This document shows positions 35,861 to 43,785 of a stretch of DNA of 64,000 nt, one piece after another. A model generated the notes under the pieces. That model saw only the letters and a list, made by a program, of their open reading frames with translations. It ran no database searches and had not been told where the DNA came from. Every line of letters begins with the position of its first letter. The stretch's first letter is position 1. This stretch comes from Ilyobacter polytropus DSM 2926 (GTDB taxonomy: Bacteria; Fusobacteriota; Fusobacteriia; Fusobacteriales; Fusobacteriaceae). The stretch lies in NCBI RefSeq assembly GCF_000165505.1, contig NC_014634.1, forward strand, positions 60,227 through 124,226. The letters are read 5' to 3'. The position numbers were made by a program, and so were the translations under genes.

Positions 35861-37063
35861 ATGAAAAATAGAGATCTTTATCTTAATCAACTCATTCAGT
35901 TTAGGGATAAAAAATTAATTAAGGTAATCACCGGTTTAAGACGTTCGGGTAAGTCAACCCTACTTTCACTATTTGAAAATCATCTGATCGCCAGCGGTGT
36001 TGACAACAAACACATTATCCGTATGAACTTTGAGTCATTTGAGTTCGATGAAATTATCAGTTATAAGGAACTCCATGCACACATTAAAGAACGCATTAGT
36101 GACACAAATAAAAAATATTATATTCTTCTTGATGAAGTCCAGCAGGTTTCTTCATGGGAAAAAGTTATTAATTCTTTCCTTGTCGATGCCAATGTAGATA
36201 TCTATATAACTGGGTCAAATGCTTATCTTTTGTCTTCAGAACTTTCCACATTGCTATCGGGCAGATATGTTGAAATCAAAATGCAGCCTTTATCCTTTAA
36301 AGAGTATTTATATTTCTTAGAATCAGATAAAGAAATGAATCTCCAAGAAAAATTTAATCAATATCTTCAATACGGTGGGCTTCCTACAGTAGTTGATCTA
36401 TTAAATAATCCAGATACAATCGGTCCTTTCCTGGAAGGCATCTACAATACTGTGCTTATGAAGGACGTTATTGAAAGGAATGGGGTCAGGGATGCCGCCC
36501 TTCTTGAAAGTATTTTGAAATTTATCGCTGCCAATATCGGAAGTATCGTCTCTACTAAAAAAATTAGCGACTATCTTACCAGTAGTGGGAGGAAGACTAC
36601 TAGTGATACGATTGATAATTATCTTAGGATGCTTGAAAATGCATTTATCATTTACAAGGCAAACCGCTATGACTTAAAAGGGAAGATGTTTCTAAAAACC
36701 CTTGAAAAGTATTACATCGTTGATATAGGTATACGCAATAGATTGACCAGCCTAGGTAACACAGATTATGGTCATGTTTTAGAAAACGTAGTTTATCTGG
36801 AACTATTAAGACGTGGCTATGAAGTGACTATTGGAAAAATCGGTTCCTTAGAAGTCGACTTCGTCGCCTCAAAAACAGACGAAAAAATCTACTATCAAGT
36901 TTCAGCTACAATCATGGATACGAAAACGAGAGAGCGAGAGCTTAGACCTCTAGAATCCATTTCTGATAACTATCCGAAATATATTTTGACTATGGACCAA
37001 ATCATTTTCAATGACTACTCTGGGATCAAAGTTAAAAATATCATAGACTTCTTGATTGAATAG
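35861..37063 (+). CDS. AAA-type ATPase with DUF4143 domain
   Basis: 400 residues of the common ATPase plus DUF4143 family. Walker A is GLRRSGKSTLL (residues 24-34), Walker B YILLDEVQQV, sensor DIYITGSNAYLL, and the DUF4143 part includes SDTIDNYLRMLENAFIIYKA and ENVVYLELLRRGYEV, ending with a nuclease-like EVDFVASK-x-YYQVSAT. Function of the family is unsettled; it is frequent in mobile regions. G+C is slightly higher than the neighbours, which hints at separate arrival. GAGGTGATATT precedes ATG. Confidence 0.9.
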   Translation: MKNRDLYLNQLIQFRDKKLIKVITGLRRSGKSTLLSLFENHLIASGVDNKHIIRMNFESFEFDEIISYKELHAHIKERISDTNKKYYILLDEVQQVSSWEKVINSFLVDANVDIYITGSNAYLLSSELSTLLSGRYVEIKMQPLSFKEYLYFLESDKEMNLQEKFNQYLQYGGLPTVVDLLNNPDTIGPFLEGIYNTVLMKDVIERNGVRDAALLESILKFIAANIGSIVSTKKISDYLTSSGRKTTSDTIDNYLRMLENAFIIYKANRYDLKGKMFLKTLEKYYIVDIGIRNRLTSLGNTDYGHVLENVVYLELLRRGYEVTIGKIGSLEVDFVASKTDEKIYYQVSATIMDTKTRERELRPLESISDNYPKYILTMDQIIFNDYSGIKVKNIIDFLIE

Positions 37064-37066
37064 TCA

Positions 37067-37094
37067 AAAGTCCCTGAAAATGGGACTTTTTTTT
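37067..37094 (+). terminator. Terminator of the DUF4143 ATPase gene
   Basis: AAAGTCCC-tgaaaat-GGGACTTT and five further T residues, four bases after the stop codon. Confidence 0.9.
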
Positions 37095-37148
37095 ATTCGT
37101 ATTTCATGTAGGCTTCAAATCCCGCCTTTTTTAGAAAGGTATAATTAA

Positions 37149-37304
37149 CTATTTTTTGACATTTTCCCAATATGAAAGGTCACTATCCTTCATACAGTGA
37201 ACAGTAACTCCATTTTCCATATGATGATTTATGCATTCACAGCATTTACCATGACGGATACATTTGATATTAGGACAAGTACACCTTTCATTATTACAGC
37301 TCAT
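37149..37304 (-). CDS. Small Cys-rich protein (DUF6485-like)
   Basis: 51 residues, MSCNNERCTCPNIKCIRHGK then CCECINHHMENGVTVHCM. The pattern C-x4-C-x-C-x4-C-x2-H-x2-C-C-x-C-x2-H-H matches a family of small Cys/His proteins found in anaerobes that probably bind zinc or iron-sulfur. AGGATGG lies upstream of ATG. It stands alone between the ATPase terminator and an IS3 scar. Confidence 0.65.
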   Translation of the reverse strand: MSCNNERCTCPNIKCIRHGKCCECINHHMENGVTVHCMKDSDLSYWENVKK

Positions 37305-37404
37305 TTTTTCTTACCATCCTTTTTTTAATTTTTTTATATTAATTATCAAGATATAAGTGTAAAGTCACATATCTGATCTAAATATAAATTAACATTTTTA
37401 ACAT

Positions 37405-37512
37405 TGTTTAAATTGGATAGGCTACAATAAGTTGGACAGTTTTTTAAAGTAATATATAAATCATAATATTTTAACCAAGGTGTAAGTGTAATGTTTATAC
37501 TTAGACTTTTTT
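37405..37512. repeat. IS3-type scar with terminator
   Basis: GGATAGGCTACAATAAGTTG, then GACAGTTTTTTAAAGTAATA, then TAACCAAGGTGTAAGTGTAA leading into a hairpin ending ACTTAGACTTTTTTG. Same family as the scars at 5568, 32320, 34075 and 38665. Confidence 0.7.
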
Positions 37513-37593
37513 GATTAAAAATTCTTAAAAGTATATCATTTGAATTTTTGTACAATTTTCATTACAATTAAAGAAATTTTTCAAGGAGGAGTA

Positions 37594-37782
37594 ATGAACC
37601 TTTCCTTTACAGAAATCGGCTGGGAAGATAACACATATTGGTGTGATACTGACAGAAAAATTCAGAAAAAAATTCAGAAATTGATCAAAGAAGTATTAAG
37701 ACATCCATTTGAGGGTATAGGCAAGCCTAAGAGACATTGTAGCCTATCCATTTTTTTGAAGGGTTTATCCATTTTCTTTTGA
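37594..37782 (+). pseudogene. YoeB/Txe toxin, 5' half
   Basis: GGAGGAGTA precedes ATG 37594. MNLSFTEIGWEDNTYWCDTD and RHPFEGIGKPK are the N-terminal half of a YoeB-type RNase toxin. After GKPK the frame enters GACATTGTAGCCTATCC, the end of an IS3-type scar, and the last residues to 37782 are not toxin sequence. The matching C-terminal half is at 38474. Confidence 0.8.
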
Positions 37783-37933
37783 ATATTTTTATAGCCGAAA
37801 CTGTTTTATTAATTTAAATTATTAAAGACAACAGCAAAGAAAATCATAGAAGTTTGTATAAGAAAATTAAGAGGTAGAGGAAATTAAAAAATAGTGAAAA
37901 GGATTAATATTAAATTTTAAAGGCGGTGATAGG

Positions 37934-38080
37934 ATGTTAGAAACAATTGCTGTAATCCTAATAATATTATGGATTTTAGGAATAGTTAGTTCGTATACTA
38001 TGAGTAGTTTTATACATATTCTTCTAGTAATTGCGATAATTGTAATATTGATACGGATAATACGTGGAAGAAAGTTATAA
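37934..38080 (+). CDS. Small membrane protein, DUF5670 (lmo0937-like)
   Basis: 48 residues, MLETIAVILIILWILGIVSS then a second hydrophobic helix (FIHILLVIAIIVILIRII) and a basic end GRKL. This matches the two-helix DUF5670/lmo0937 family of stress-associated membrane proteins. AGGCGGTGAT precedes ATG. It is 19 bases before the repeat protein and probably co-transcribed. It lies between the two halves of a YoeB gene. Confidence 0.78.
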   Translation: MLETIAVILIILWILGIVSSYTMSSFIHILLVIAIIVILIRIIRGRKL

Positions 38081-38099
38081 GAATCAAGGAGGGCTTTTT

Positions 38100-38336
38100 A
38101 TGAAAAAAAATTTATTTGTAGATGCTGTTAAAGAAAAGGTTTCGGAAATGAAAGAGAATATTAAAGAAAAGACTTCGGAAATGAAAGAAAATGTTGCAGA
38201 AAAGGCTACAGAAATGAAAGAAAATGTTGCAGAAAAGGCTACAGAAATGAAAGAAAATGTTGCAGAAAAGGCTACGGAAACGAAAGAGAATGTTGCGGAA
38301 AAGGCTACAGAAATGAAAGAAAATGTTAAAGAATAG
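38100..38336 (+). CDS. LEA-like protein of 11-residue repeats
   Basis: 78 residues from ATG 38100 behind AAGGAGGG. After MKKNLFVDAVKEKV it is built of near-identical 11-mers, EKATEMKENVA, about six copies (SEMKENIKEKT, then four EKATE-M/T-KENVA). Such amphipathic 11-mers are the mark of group 3 LEA and CsbD/YtxH-type stress proteins, disordered when wet and helical when dry. The DNA repeat unit is 33 bp, so copy number may vary. The same frame continues past the stop for 23 codons (KVDMKEVVEATAMGTTYIVK). Confidence 0.7.
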   Translation: MKKNLFVDAVKEKVSEMKENIKEKTSEMKENVAEKATEMKENVAEKATEMKENVAEKATETKENVAEKATEMKENVKE

Positions 38337-38473
38337 GCTTCAAAGGTGGATATGAAGGAAGTTGTCGAAGCTACTGCAATGGGGACAACTTATATTGTTA
38401 AAGATTGAGAAAATTTTATACCTTATCATATGAGGGGAATTGTATATAAAACTAAATATGATTTTGTGGTTAG

Positions 38474-38614
38474 CCAAGTGCCCTTGAACCTCTTAAAGGT
38501 AGTCTTTCTGGTTTATGTTCTAGAAGAATTGATCGTGAACATCGTTTAGTTTATGAAGTAGATTCAAATGAAATAATAGTTCACCAATGCAGATACCATT
38601 ACGATAGATCTTAG
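38474..38614 (+). pseudogene. YoeB/Txe toxin, 3' half
   Basis: The frame PSALEPLKGSLSGLCSRRID then REHRLVYEVDSNEIIVHQCR and HYD at the end is the catalytic C-terminal half of YoeB, including the Arg and His/Tyr residues that cut mRNA. There is no start for it. Joined to the half at 37594 (GKP plus SALEPLKG) it would restore a normal 84-90 residue toxin. Confidence 0.8.
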
Positions 38615-38950
38615 CCATTGCTTGAAACTATTTTAATTTAGCGATATTATGTTCAAAACTGGATAGACTATAACAAGTCAAACAGTCTATATTAAAATCA
38701 TTATAAAAATAACAATATTTCAATTAAGATCAAAAAGAAAAAGGTCCTTTCCGAAGTGCCTTTTTTTTTATGGGAAAATACTTCTTTTAATTATTTTAAA
38801 TATTTATAATTCAAAATACTACAGTATTCTGTACTTTTTTAAAATCATACTTTTCACAAGTTCAAAATACACGTTTGCGAATTTTATGAACTAGTAGTAC
38901 AATATATTAGTTTTAAAAATTGTAATTTGAACTTAAAATAGAGGTGAAAC
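38615..38950. other. Gap with IS3 scar and weak terminator
   Basis: GGATAGACTATAACAAGTCA at 38661 is a diverged copy of the IS3 scar. AAGGTCCTTTCCGAAGTGCC and a T run (38752-38780) form an imperfect terminator related to that at 34169. No gene seen. Confidence 0.5.
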
Positions 38951-39700
38951 ATGAAAAACAGGGTAAATTTGTTATTTAAAGATAAAAAAAGAGTTTGGGC
39001 TTACTGGAGAGTGTCAACTTCAAAACAGAGTGAAGGCAGACAGATAAAAATATTTGAAGATTACGGATTAGATAATATTTTTATAAGAGGAGATAAGATA
39101 ACTGGAAAATCCAATGCCGAAGATAGAGACATGTATTCTGAAATGAAAAAACTCATGGTTCCTGGAGATTACCTCTTGATTAAAAATTTGGACAGACTGG
39201 GGAGAGATAAAAAATTTATTTTAAAAGAATACTGGAATCTTGTGGACATAGGAATTAATATTCTTATAATCGATACTCCTTACCTATCTAGTGAAGATTT
39301 GAAAGCCCAAGCAGAGAAACAAGCAGAGATATTTAAGGATTTCACCATGGACACTGGAAATGGTCTGTTAGATGACTTTATCAGTGGACTGGGGGAGCTC
39401 ATCAAAAAATTGATGATAGGAATGATAGACCAACAACTTGAAAATGAAGCTCTCAGAGCAGAAGCTGAGAGGGGAAATATAGCCCTCAGAGTTAAGGAAG
39501 GGGTAAAGATAGCACAGGACAGGCTTAGAAAGGAAGACAGAGGGTGGGGAAGACCCTGTATAGAGGTCACTCCTGAAGTAAATGATATTCTTAGAAGATG
39601 GAATTCTAGGGAAATTATGCAGAAAGAAGCTTTAGAAAAACTTAAGCTATACGGGGTTGGTAGAACTACGGCATATAAATTAAAGTTGAATAAATCTTAA
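38951..39700 (+). CDS. Serine recombinase with inserted coiled-coil segment
   Basis: 249 residues, longer than a standard resolvase. The catalytic domain (WAYWRVSTSKQSEGRQIKIF with catalytic Ser; GDYLLIKNLDRLGRDKK; ILIIDTPYL) is followed by an unusual segment (residues 120-150) before the E helix with ENEALRAEAERGNIALRVKEG, then GWGRPCIEVTPEV and a C-terminal helix-turn-helix (QKEALEKLKLYGVGRTTAYKL). GAGGTGAAAC precedes ATG. It is the intact relative of the broken gene at 3089. Confidence 0.88.
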   Translation: MKNRVNLLFKDKKRVWAYWRVSTSKQSEGRQIKIFEDYGLDNIFIRGDKITGKSNAEDRDMYSEMKKLMVPGDYLLIKNLDRLGRDKKFILKEYWNLVDIGINILIIDTPYLSSEDLKAQAEKQAEIFKDFTMDTGNGLLDDFISGLGELIKKLMIGMIDQQLENEALRAEAERGNIALRVKEGVKIAQDRLRKEDRGWGRPCIEVTPEVNDILRRWNSREIMQKEALEKLKLYGVGRTTAYKLKLNKS

Positions 39701-39869
39701 AAATCATCTATAATTTTTTATTGAACCATAGCTAAAATAACGTTTCTAAAATCCCTTCGCTTATAAGCATGAGTTTGACCATTAAATAATAAATGTAAGA
39801 GATAAAGGAAGTTGAGTATTTACAGAAGATAATATATAATAAAAATATGCTTTATTTTGGGAGGGTAAA

Positions 39870-40187
39870 ATGATTAATCTTAGAAAAATCAACCTATTAA
39901 GAGATAAATTACAAATATTATACAATGCTGAAAGAGTATATGTATTTGGATCTTATGCCTGGGGAGAACCTACAGAGGATAGTGATTTAGATATATTGGT
40001 AATTAGCAATAAATTTAAAGAATTAAGCCTTGGGAAAAGGATAGCCAAAGCTACTGATATTCTTTTTGATTTAGATTTTCCAGTGGACTTGGTAGTCGAA
40101 ACATCTGAAGAGTTTAATTTATCAAAGAATACTAGGGGTAGTCTTGAAAGTTATGTGGACAGCAAGGGGGTAGTATTACATGGATAA
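39870..40187 (+). CDS. mntA: MNT-family nucleotidyltransferase antitoxin
   Basis: 105 residues, minimal nucleotidyltransferase: VFGSYAWGEPTEDSDLDILV with both Asp residues and a third Asp in FPVDLVVE. GGGAGGG is 9 bases before ATG. It overlaps the following HEPN gene by 8 bases. Expected to inactivate the partner by AMPylation, as known for MntA. Confidence 0.87.
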   Translation: MINLRKINLLRDKLQILYNAERVYVFGSYAWGEPTEDSDLDILVISNKFKELSLGKRIAKATDILFDLDFPVDLVVETSEEFNLSKNTRGSLESYVDSKGVVLHG

Positions 40188-40572
40188 ATGGGAGCAACTA
40201 TTACAGAGATCAAAAAATGACCTTCTAACAGCTAAAAAAGGGTTAATAGAGCCTAAAACACTCGATACTTCAGCATATCATTGTCAGCAATGCGCAGAAA
40301 AAGCAATGAAAGCTTATCTTAACTATAAAGGGAAAGATACAGAAGATAGAAAATTGAGAACTCATAATTTATTAATGCTCTTAAAAGCTTGTATTATTGA
40401 AGATCCAGAGTTTGAAAAAATGAAGAAAGCTTGTGGAATATTAAACCCCAATGACACTCTATATAGATATTTTAACAATAACCAAATAATGCCAGAAGAA
40501 GACGAAGTAATTGAGCTAATAAATCTATCTGAAGAAGTCTATATTTTTGTTAAAAGTTTAATAAAAATATAA
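40180..40572 (+). CDS. HEPN-domain protein (partner of MNT antitoxin)
   Basis: 130 residues of the HEPN (PF05168-type) family: WEQLLQRSKNDLLTAKKGLI, DTSAYHCQQCAEKAMKAYLN and RTHNLLMLLKACI are its three conserved helices. This branch lacks the R-x4-H of HepT and uses other residues, so RNase activity is not certain. A second, unrelated-branch MNT/HEPN pair compared with 5955-6763. Confidence 0.85.
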   Translation: MDKWEQLLQRSKNDLLTAKKGLIEPKTLDTSAYHCQQCAEKAMKAYLNYKGKDTEDRKLRTHNLLMLLKACIIEDPEFEKMKKACGILNPNDTLYRYFNNNQIMPEEDEVIELINLSEEVYIFVKSLIKI

Positions 40573-40712
40573 TTATTTACAAGTGTACAGAAGTGTCCTA
40601 AATTTACTGAAAAAGGGTTCCTAAGGGGACTCTTTTTTTCAAGCTAATATTTCAACCAAAGTCTATGTTTAATAATATCTGGATTTTAAACAAAAAACTT
40701 CACACTCCCTTT

Positions 40713-40899
40713 AATAGTCAGTTCAAAAAAATTAGCCGCTCTAAGTCTATTTTTCCAACAGATGACTCTCTTCAAAAGGTTTTTTATCTGGCTTCCAAAA
40801 ACATGTTAAAAAATTGATTCAGAAGATCAGGGGCTGGGAAAAGATGCTTAGAATGCTGGTAGTAGTTTATCCAGAAAAGATGGATAAATATTTAATTTA
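40713..40899 (+). pseudogene. IS256-type transposase, C-terminal relic
   Basis: The frame SQFKKISRSKSIFPTDDSLQ then KVFYLASKNM, and after a one-base shift KKLIQKIRGWEKMLRM ending at TAA 40897, matches the C-terminus of mutator transposases (RS-K-x2-FP-x-D-x2-L-x4-YLA, W-x2-x-L). It is diverged from the IS256-type transposase at 3296 and frameshifted, so it comes from a second, lost element. Confidence 0.65.
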
Positions 40900-40901
40900 A
40901 A

Positions 40902-40921
40902 AGGAGCTCTAGCTAGAGCTC
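40902..40921 (-). terminator. Palindrome, probable terminator of the crotonase gene
   Basis: GGAGCTCTAGCTAGAGCTCC is a perfect 20-base palindrome; on the minus strand it is followed by TTTTAAATT. It lies 50 bases beyond the crotonase stop. Confidence 0.65.
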
Positions 40922-40971
40922 CCATAGATGACTAGGAATGTAATTTACACGTAATTTGGGAAAGACCCGCT

Positions 40972-41751
40972 TTATTTGCTTTTAAATGTCGCCTTCCTTT
41001 TTTCAAGAAACGACAACATTCCTTCCTTTTGGTCATATGTAGAAAAACACAACCCAAATAAACTACTTTCAATATACATACCTGTAGTTTTATCTACCTG
41101 TAATCCCTTATCAATTGCCTCCTTTGAGTATCTTACAGCAAATTTTGCATTTTCTAATATTTTGTTTGCCATCCCTAGAACCTCTTCCATAAGAAATTCA
41201 GGTTCTACTACTTTATTTACTAATCCTATCCTCTCTGCTTCTTGAGCATCAATTATCTTCCCTGTATAAATTAGCTCTTTGGCTTTAGCTACACCTACAA
41301 GTCTTGGAAATCTTTGAGTTCCACCAAATCCAGGAGTAATTCCTAAAGTAACCTCTGGTTGACCAATTTTAGCTTTAGTCGAGGCTATCCTAATGTCACA
41401 TGCCATAGCAAGCTCACACCCACCACCCAATGCAAATCCATTCAAGGCAGCAATTACAATTTTTTTACTGTTTTCGATAGCGTTAAATGCGTTAATACCA
41501 GATAAACCGAACTCCTTAGCTTCAACAGCATTTAGATTTTTCATATAAGATATATCTGCCCCTGCAACAAAAGATTTCCCTTCACCTGTAATGATAATCA
41601 CATCAATATTATCATCATTTTCAAGTTCTTTAAAACAATGATAAATTTCAACTGTTGTTTCTACATTTAAAGCATTTAACGCCTTTGGTCTATTTATCTT
41701 CACTATACAAATTTTATCATTTGTTTCTATAATTAAATTTTTATACTTCAA
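40972..41751 (-). CDS. Enoyl-CoA hydratase (crotonase family)
   Basis: About 259 residues, full length. GKSFVAGADISYM and ALNGFALGGGCELAMACD form the oxyanion hole and carry the first catalytic Glu; GQPEVTLGITPGFGGTQRFP the second. It hydrates short-chain enoyl-CoA such as crotonyl-CoA. The start is probably TTG 41751, with AGAGGTGA just upstream: the ATG at 41772 is the C-terminal coding of a thiolase relic (LIHEMIKRG) that runs straight into this gene. It is thus the survivor of a thiolase-crotonase operon. Confidence 0.9.
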   Translation of the reverse strand: MKYKNLIIETNDKICIVKINRPKALNALNVETTVEIYHCFKELENDDNIDVIIITGEGKSFVAGADISYMKNLNAVEAKEFGLSGINAFNAIENSKKIVIAALNGFALGGGCELAMACDIRIASTKAKIGQPEVTLGITPGFGGTQRFPRLVGVAKAKELIYTGKIIDAQEAERIGLVNKVVEPEFLMEEVLGMANKILENAKFAVRYSKEAIDKGLQVDKTTGMYIESSLFGLCFSTYDQKEGMLSFLEKRKATFKSK

Positions 41752-41754
41752 AAG

Positions 41755-42095
41755 TTCACCTCTTTTTATCATTTCGTGAATAAGAGTAGTTATGATTCTA
41801 TTTCCAGAGCCCCTACAGGAAGTCCTAGTGCTATGGCATCCCCAGTGATATTAGTTTTTTTCGTGAACCATTTAAGATCTAAATTATATTATTTTGAAAG
41901 TTTAGCCATTACTCCTCGTGACTTAGTAGCAAAGGCTTCATTTATCTCTAAAATTTCTATCTCTTTTAGTTGTATTTTTACTTTACTCAGTGCATTATTT
42001 ATGGCTGGGACAGGGGCCATAACCCTTATAGAAGGGTCTACCCCGACTTGACCTGTAGATATTATTTCGGCAATAGGTTTAAACGTATATTTTTC
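41755..42095 (-). pseudogene. Acetyl-CoA acetyltransferase (thiolase), C-terminal relic
   Basis: Minus-strand frames read FKPIAEIISTGQVGVDPSIR, then EILEINEAFATKSRGVMAKL and, after a stop/shift, NITGDAIALGLPVGA and IITTLIHEMIKRG. These are the thiolase landmarks (GVDP, NEAFA, N-x-x-GG-A-I-A-LGHP-x-GA) but with GDAIALGLP in place of the His motif, frameshifts and no N-terminal two thirds. The 5' side ends at an IS256-end relic. Confidence 0.85.
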
Positions 42096-42107
42096 AATAA
42101 TGTTTAT

Positions 42108-42160
42108 ATCATTCAGTAATTAAGAGAATAATCTAAAAATATAAAAATATTTTTATTACC
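42108..42160 (-). repeat. IS256-type right-end relic
   Basis: TATCATTCAGTAATTAAGAG and the A/T-rich remainder ending ATTACC closely follow 4556-4609 at the right end of the IS256-type element (TATCATTCAGTAATCAAGAG ... ACTACC). It marks where an element of this family cut the thiolase gene and left. Confidence 0.7.
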
Positions 42161-42162
42161 AA

Positions 42163-42585
42163 TTATTTTTTAGAAATACTATTTTTGATTTTTAATAAAA
42201 TAGAATCAAGGTTAGAAAATTCTTCATGAGAAATATCGGCAGTAACATTGTCAAACATTGCTCGGTCAATCAAAGATATTTTTAGAAATAAATTATTGCC
42301 TTCAGGTGTAATATAAAGAGAAAATGCTCGTTTATCAAAGGAATTTTTTTTTCGAATAATCAGAGATTTTTTTTCTAGTTTATCTATAACAGCTTTGATA
42401 TTATTTGGGTCTTTTTCTGTTTTGCAGGCAATCTCTTTTTGAGAGATTCCTTCCTTATGTGATAATATTTTCAAAACTGTCCATTGTTCAGGAGTGATCC
42501 CATACTCTTTAAATCCTTCAGTTAAATATTGGCGAATCTTTCTAGATGCCGAAAAGATAGAATACACTATATTTTCACTATTCAT
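42163..42585 (-). CDS. MarR-family regulator
   Basis: 140 residues. Dimerisation helix SASRKIRQYLTEGFKEYG, winged helix GITPEQWTVLKILSHKEGIS, QKEIACKTEKDPNNIKAVID and wing KKNSFDKRAFSLYITPEG are standard MarR. AGGAGG precedes ATG. It sits among acyl-CoA and flavin oxidoreductase genes and probably responds to an aromatic or CoA-type ligand; the 12-bp palindrome at 44901 is a candidate target. Confidence 0.88.
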   Translation of the reverse strand: MNSENIVYSIFSASRKIRQYLTEGFKEYGITPEQWTVLKILSHKEGISQKEIACKTEKDPNNIKAVIDKLEKKSLIIRKKNSFDKRAFSLYITPEGNNLFLKISLIDRAMFDNVTADISHEEFSNLDSILLKIKNSISKK

Positions 42586-42659
42586 CGTTGTCTATCCTCC
42601 TAGATCTTACATAAGGAAAGTTTAGATTTTAAATACTTAGGATAGCCCTACTATTTTTT

Positions 42660-42718
42660 ATTAATTTTATATGAACTTAAGAAAACTGTCCAAAACGTTG
42701 TAGCCTATCTACTACTAT
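42660..42718 (+). repeat. IS3-type scar, plus orientation
   Basis: TTTTATATGAACTTAAGAAA then ACTGTCCAAAACGTTGTAGC reads YELKKTVQNVVAYL, the tail of an IS3 OrfB, in the opposite orientation to most scars in the window. Confidence 0.6.
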
Positions 42719-42758
42719 CCATTCTATTAAATTGCTTAACTACATATGCTGAATTTTT

Positions 42759-43748
42759 TTAACTATGTTTTAGGATTACTCTTCCTACCAATTTTCCAGC
42801 TAACATCTCATCTATCTTATCTAATATTCCTTCCATAGATACTTCTACGACTCCAGATTCTAAATTTTTACCCTTCCAACTTTTAGCCAATGTGTTCCAT
42901 ACATCTAATCTTTTTGGCATAGGACAGTTAACCGAATCAATTCCAATAAGTTTTACTCCTCTAAGAATAAAAGGATATACATTCATTGTAGGAATATCTC
43001 CACCTGCTACATTTCCACAAGTTGTTACTGCACCACTGTATTTTGTAGATCTAATAGCTGTGGATAGAGGATTTCCCCCTACAGTGTCAATGACTCCTGC
43101 CCACTCCGGTCTAAGCATTGGTTTTCCAGTTGTATTATCAGCTTCCTCTCTAGAAATCGTTCTAGTCGCTCCTAAACTTAATACAAAATCTCTTTCCGCT
43201 TCTGTATTAACTACTCCAACTACACTATATCCTAATTTTACAAGGAATTTTACTGAATGATTTCCTACTCCTCCAGATGCACCAATTACTAATATTTCAC
43301 CATCTGCTGGCTTAACGTTAGCTATTAATTCATATACAGATAAAGCAGATGTAAATCCTGCTGTCCCATATATCATTGTTTCTTTAAGGGTTAAATCCTT
43401 AGGTTTCTTGACTACCCAGCTAGCAGGTACTCTTATATATTCACCAAATCCACCGTCTGTATTCATTCCTAAATCATAACCAGTAATTAATACTTCTTCA
43501 CCAATTTCGAAATCATCTACCTTAGATGAAACAATAGTTCCAGCAGCATCTATCCCAGGTGTATGAGGGAATTCTCTTGTTACTCCTCTGTTTCCCTTAG
43601 AAGAAAGTGCATCCTTATAATTAAGTGATGAGTATGCCACCTTTATCACAATTTCTCCCTCTGGAAGCTCCTCTATACTTCTTTCAACAATCTTTGATAC
43701 AAACGTCTTTTCCTCTTCTTCAAAAATTCTAATTGCTTTAAACTTCAT
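42759..43748 (-). CDS. YhdH/AcuI-type quinone oxidoreductase (acryloyl-CoA reductase-like)
   Basis: 329 residues, zinc-free medium-chain dehydrogenase. SSLNYKDALSSKGNRGVTRE, FPHTPGIDAAGTIV, the NADPH loop VIGASGGVGNHSVKFLVKLG, GVIDTVGGNPL and GIDSVNCPM are the YhdH/AcuI signatures. AcuI reduces acryloyl-CoA to propionyl-CoA in DMSP and related pathways. Its position beside crotonase and thiolase supports a CoA-linked role here. GGAGGGAAAAAAT precedes ATG. Confidence 0.9.
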   Translation of the reverse strand: MKFKAIRIFEEEEKTFVSKIVERSIEELPEGEIVIKVAYSSLNYKDALSSKGNRGVTREFPHTPGIDAAGTIVSSKVDDFEIGEEVLITGYDLGMNTDGGFGEYIRVPASWVVKKPKDLTLKETMIYGTAGFTSALSVYELIANVKPADGEILVIGASGGVGNHSVKFLVKLGYSVVGVVNTEAERDFVLSLGATRTISREEADNTTGKPMLRPEWAGVIDTVGGNPLSTAIRSTKYSGAVTTCGNVAGGDIPTMNVYPFILRGVKLIGIDSVNCPMPKRLDVWNTLAKSWKGKNLESGVVEVSMEGILDKIDEMLAGKLVGRVILKHS

Positions 43749-43785
43749 ATTTTTTCCCTCCTAATTAGTAGATTATTACACTATT

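Larger units (their letters stand above)
40573..40971. other. Gap with transposase relic and hairpins
   Basis: Contains an imperfect hairpin with T run after the HEPN gene (AAAAAGGGTTCCTAAGGGGA, near 40608), a short scar (ATTTCAACCAAAGTCTATG near 40652), the IS256 relic at 40713-40899 and the palindrome at 40902. Confidence 0.5.

Noticed and set aside
41776..42051. 91-residue plus-strand frame between crotonase and MarR
   Set aside because: The opposite strand is a clear thiolase relic, so this is its shadow.
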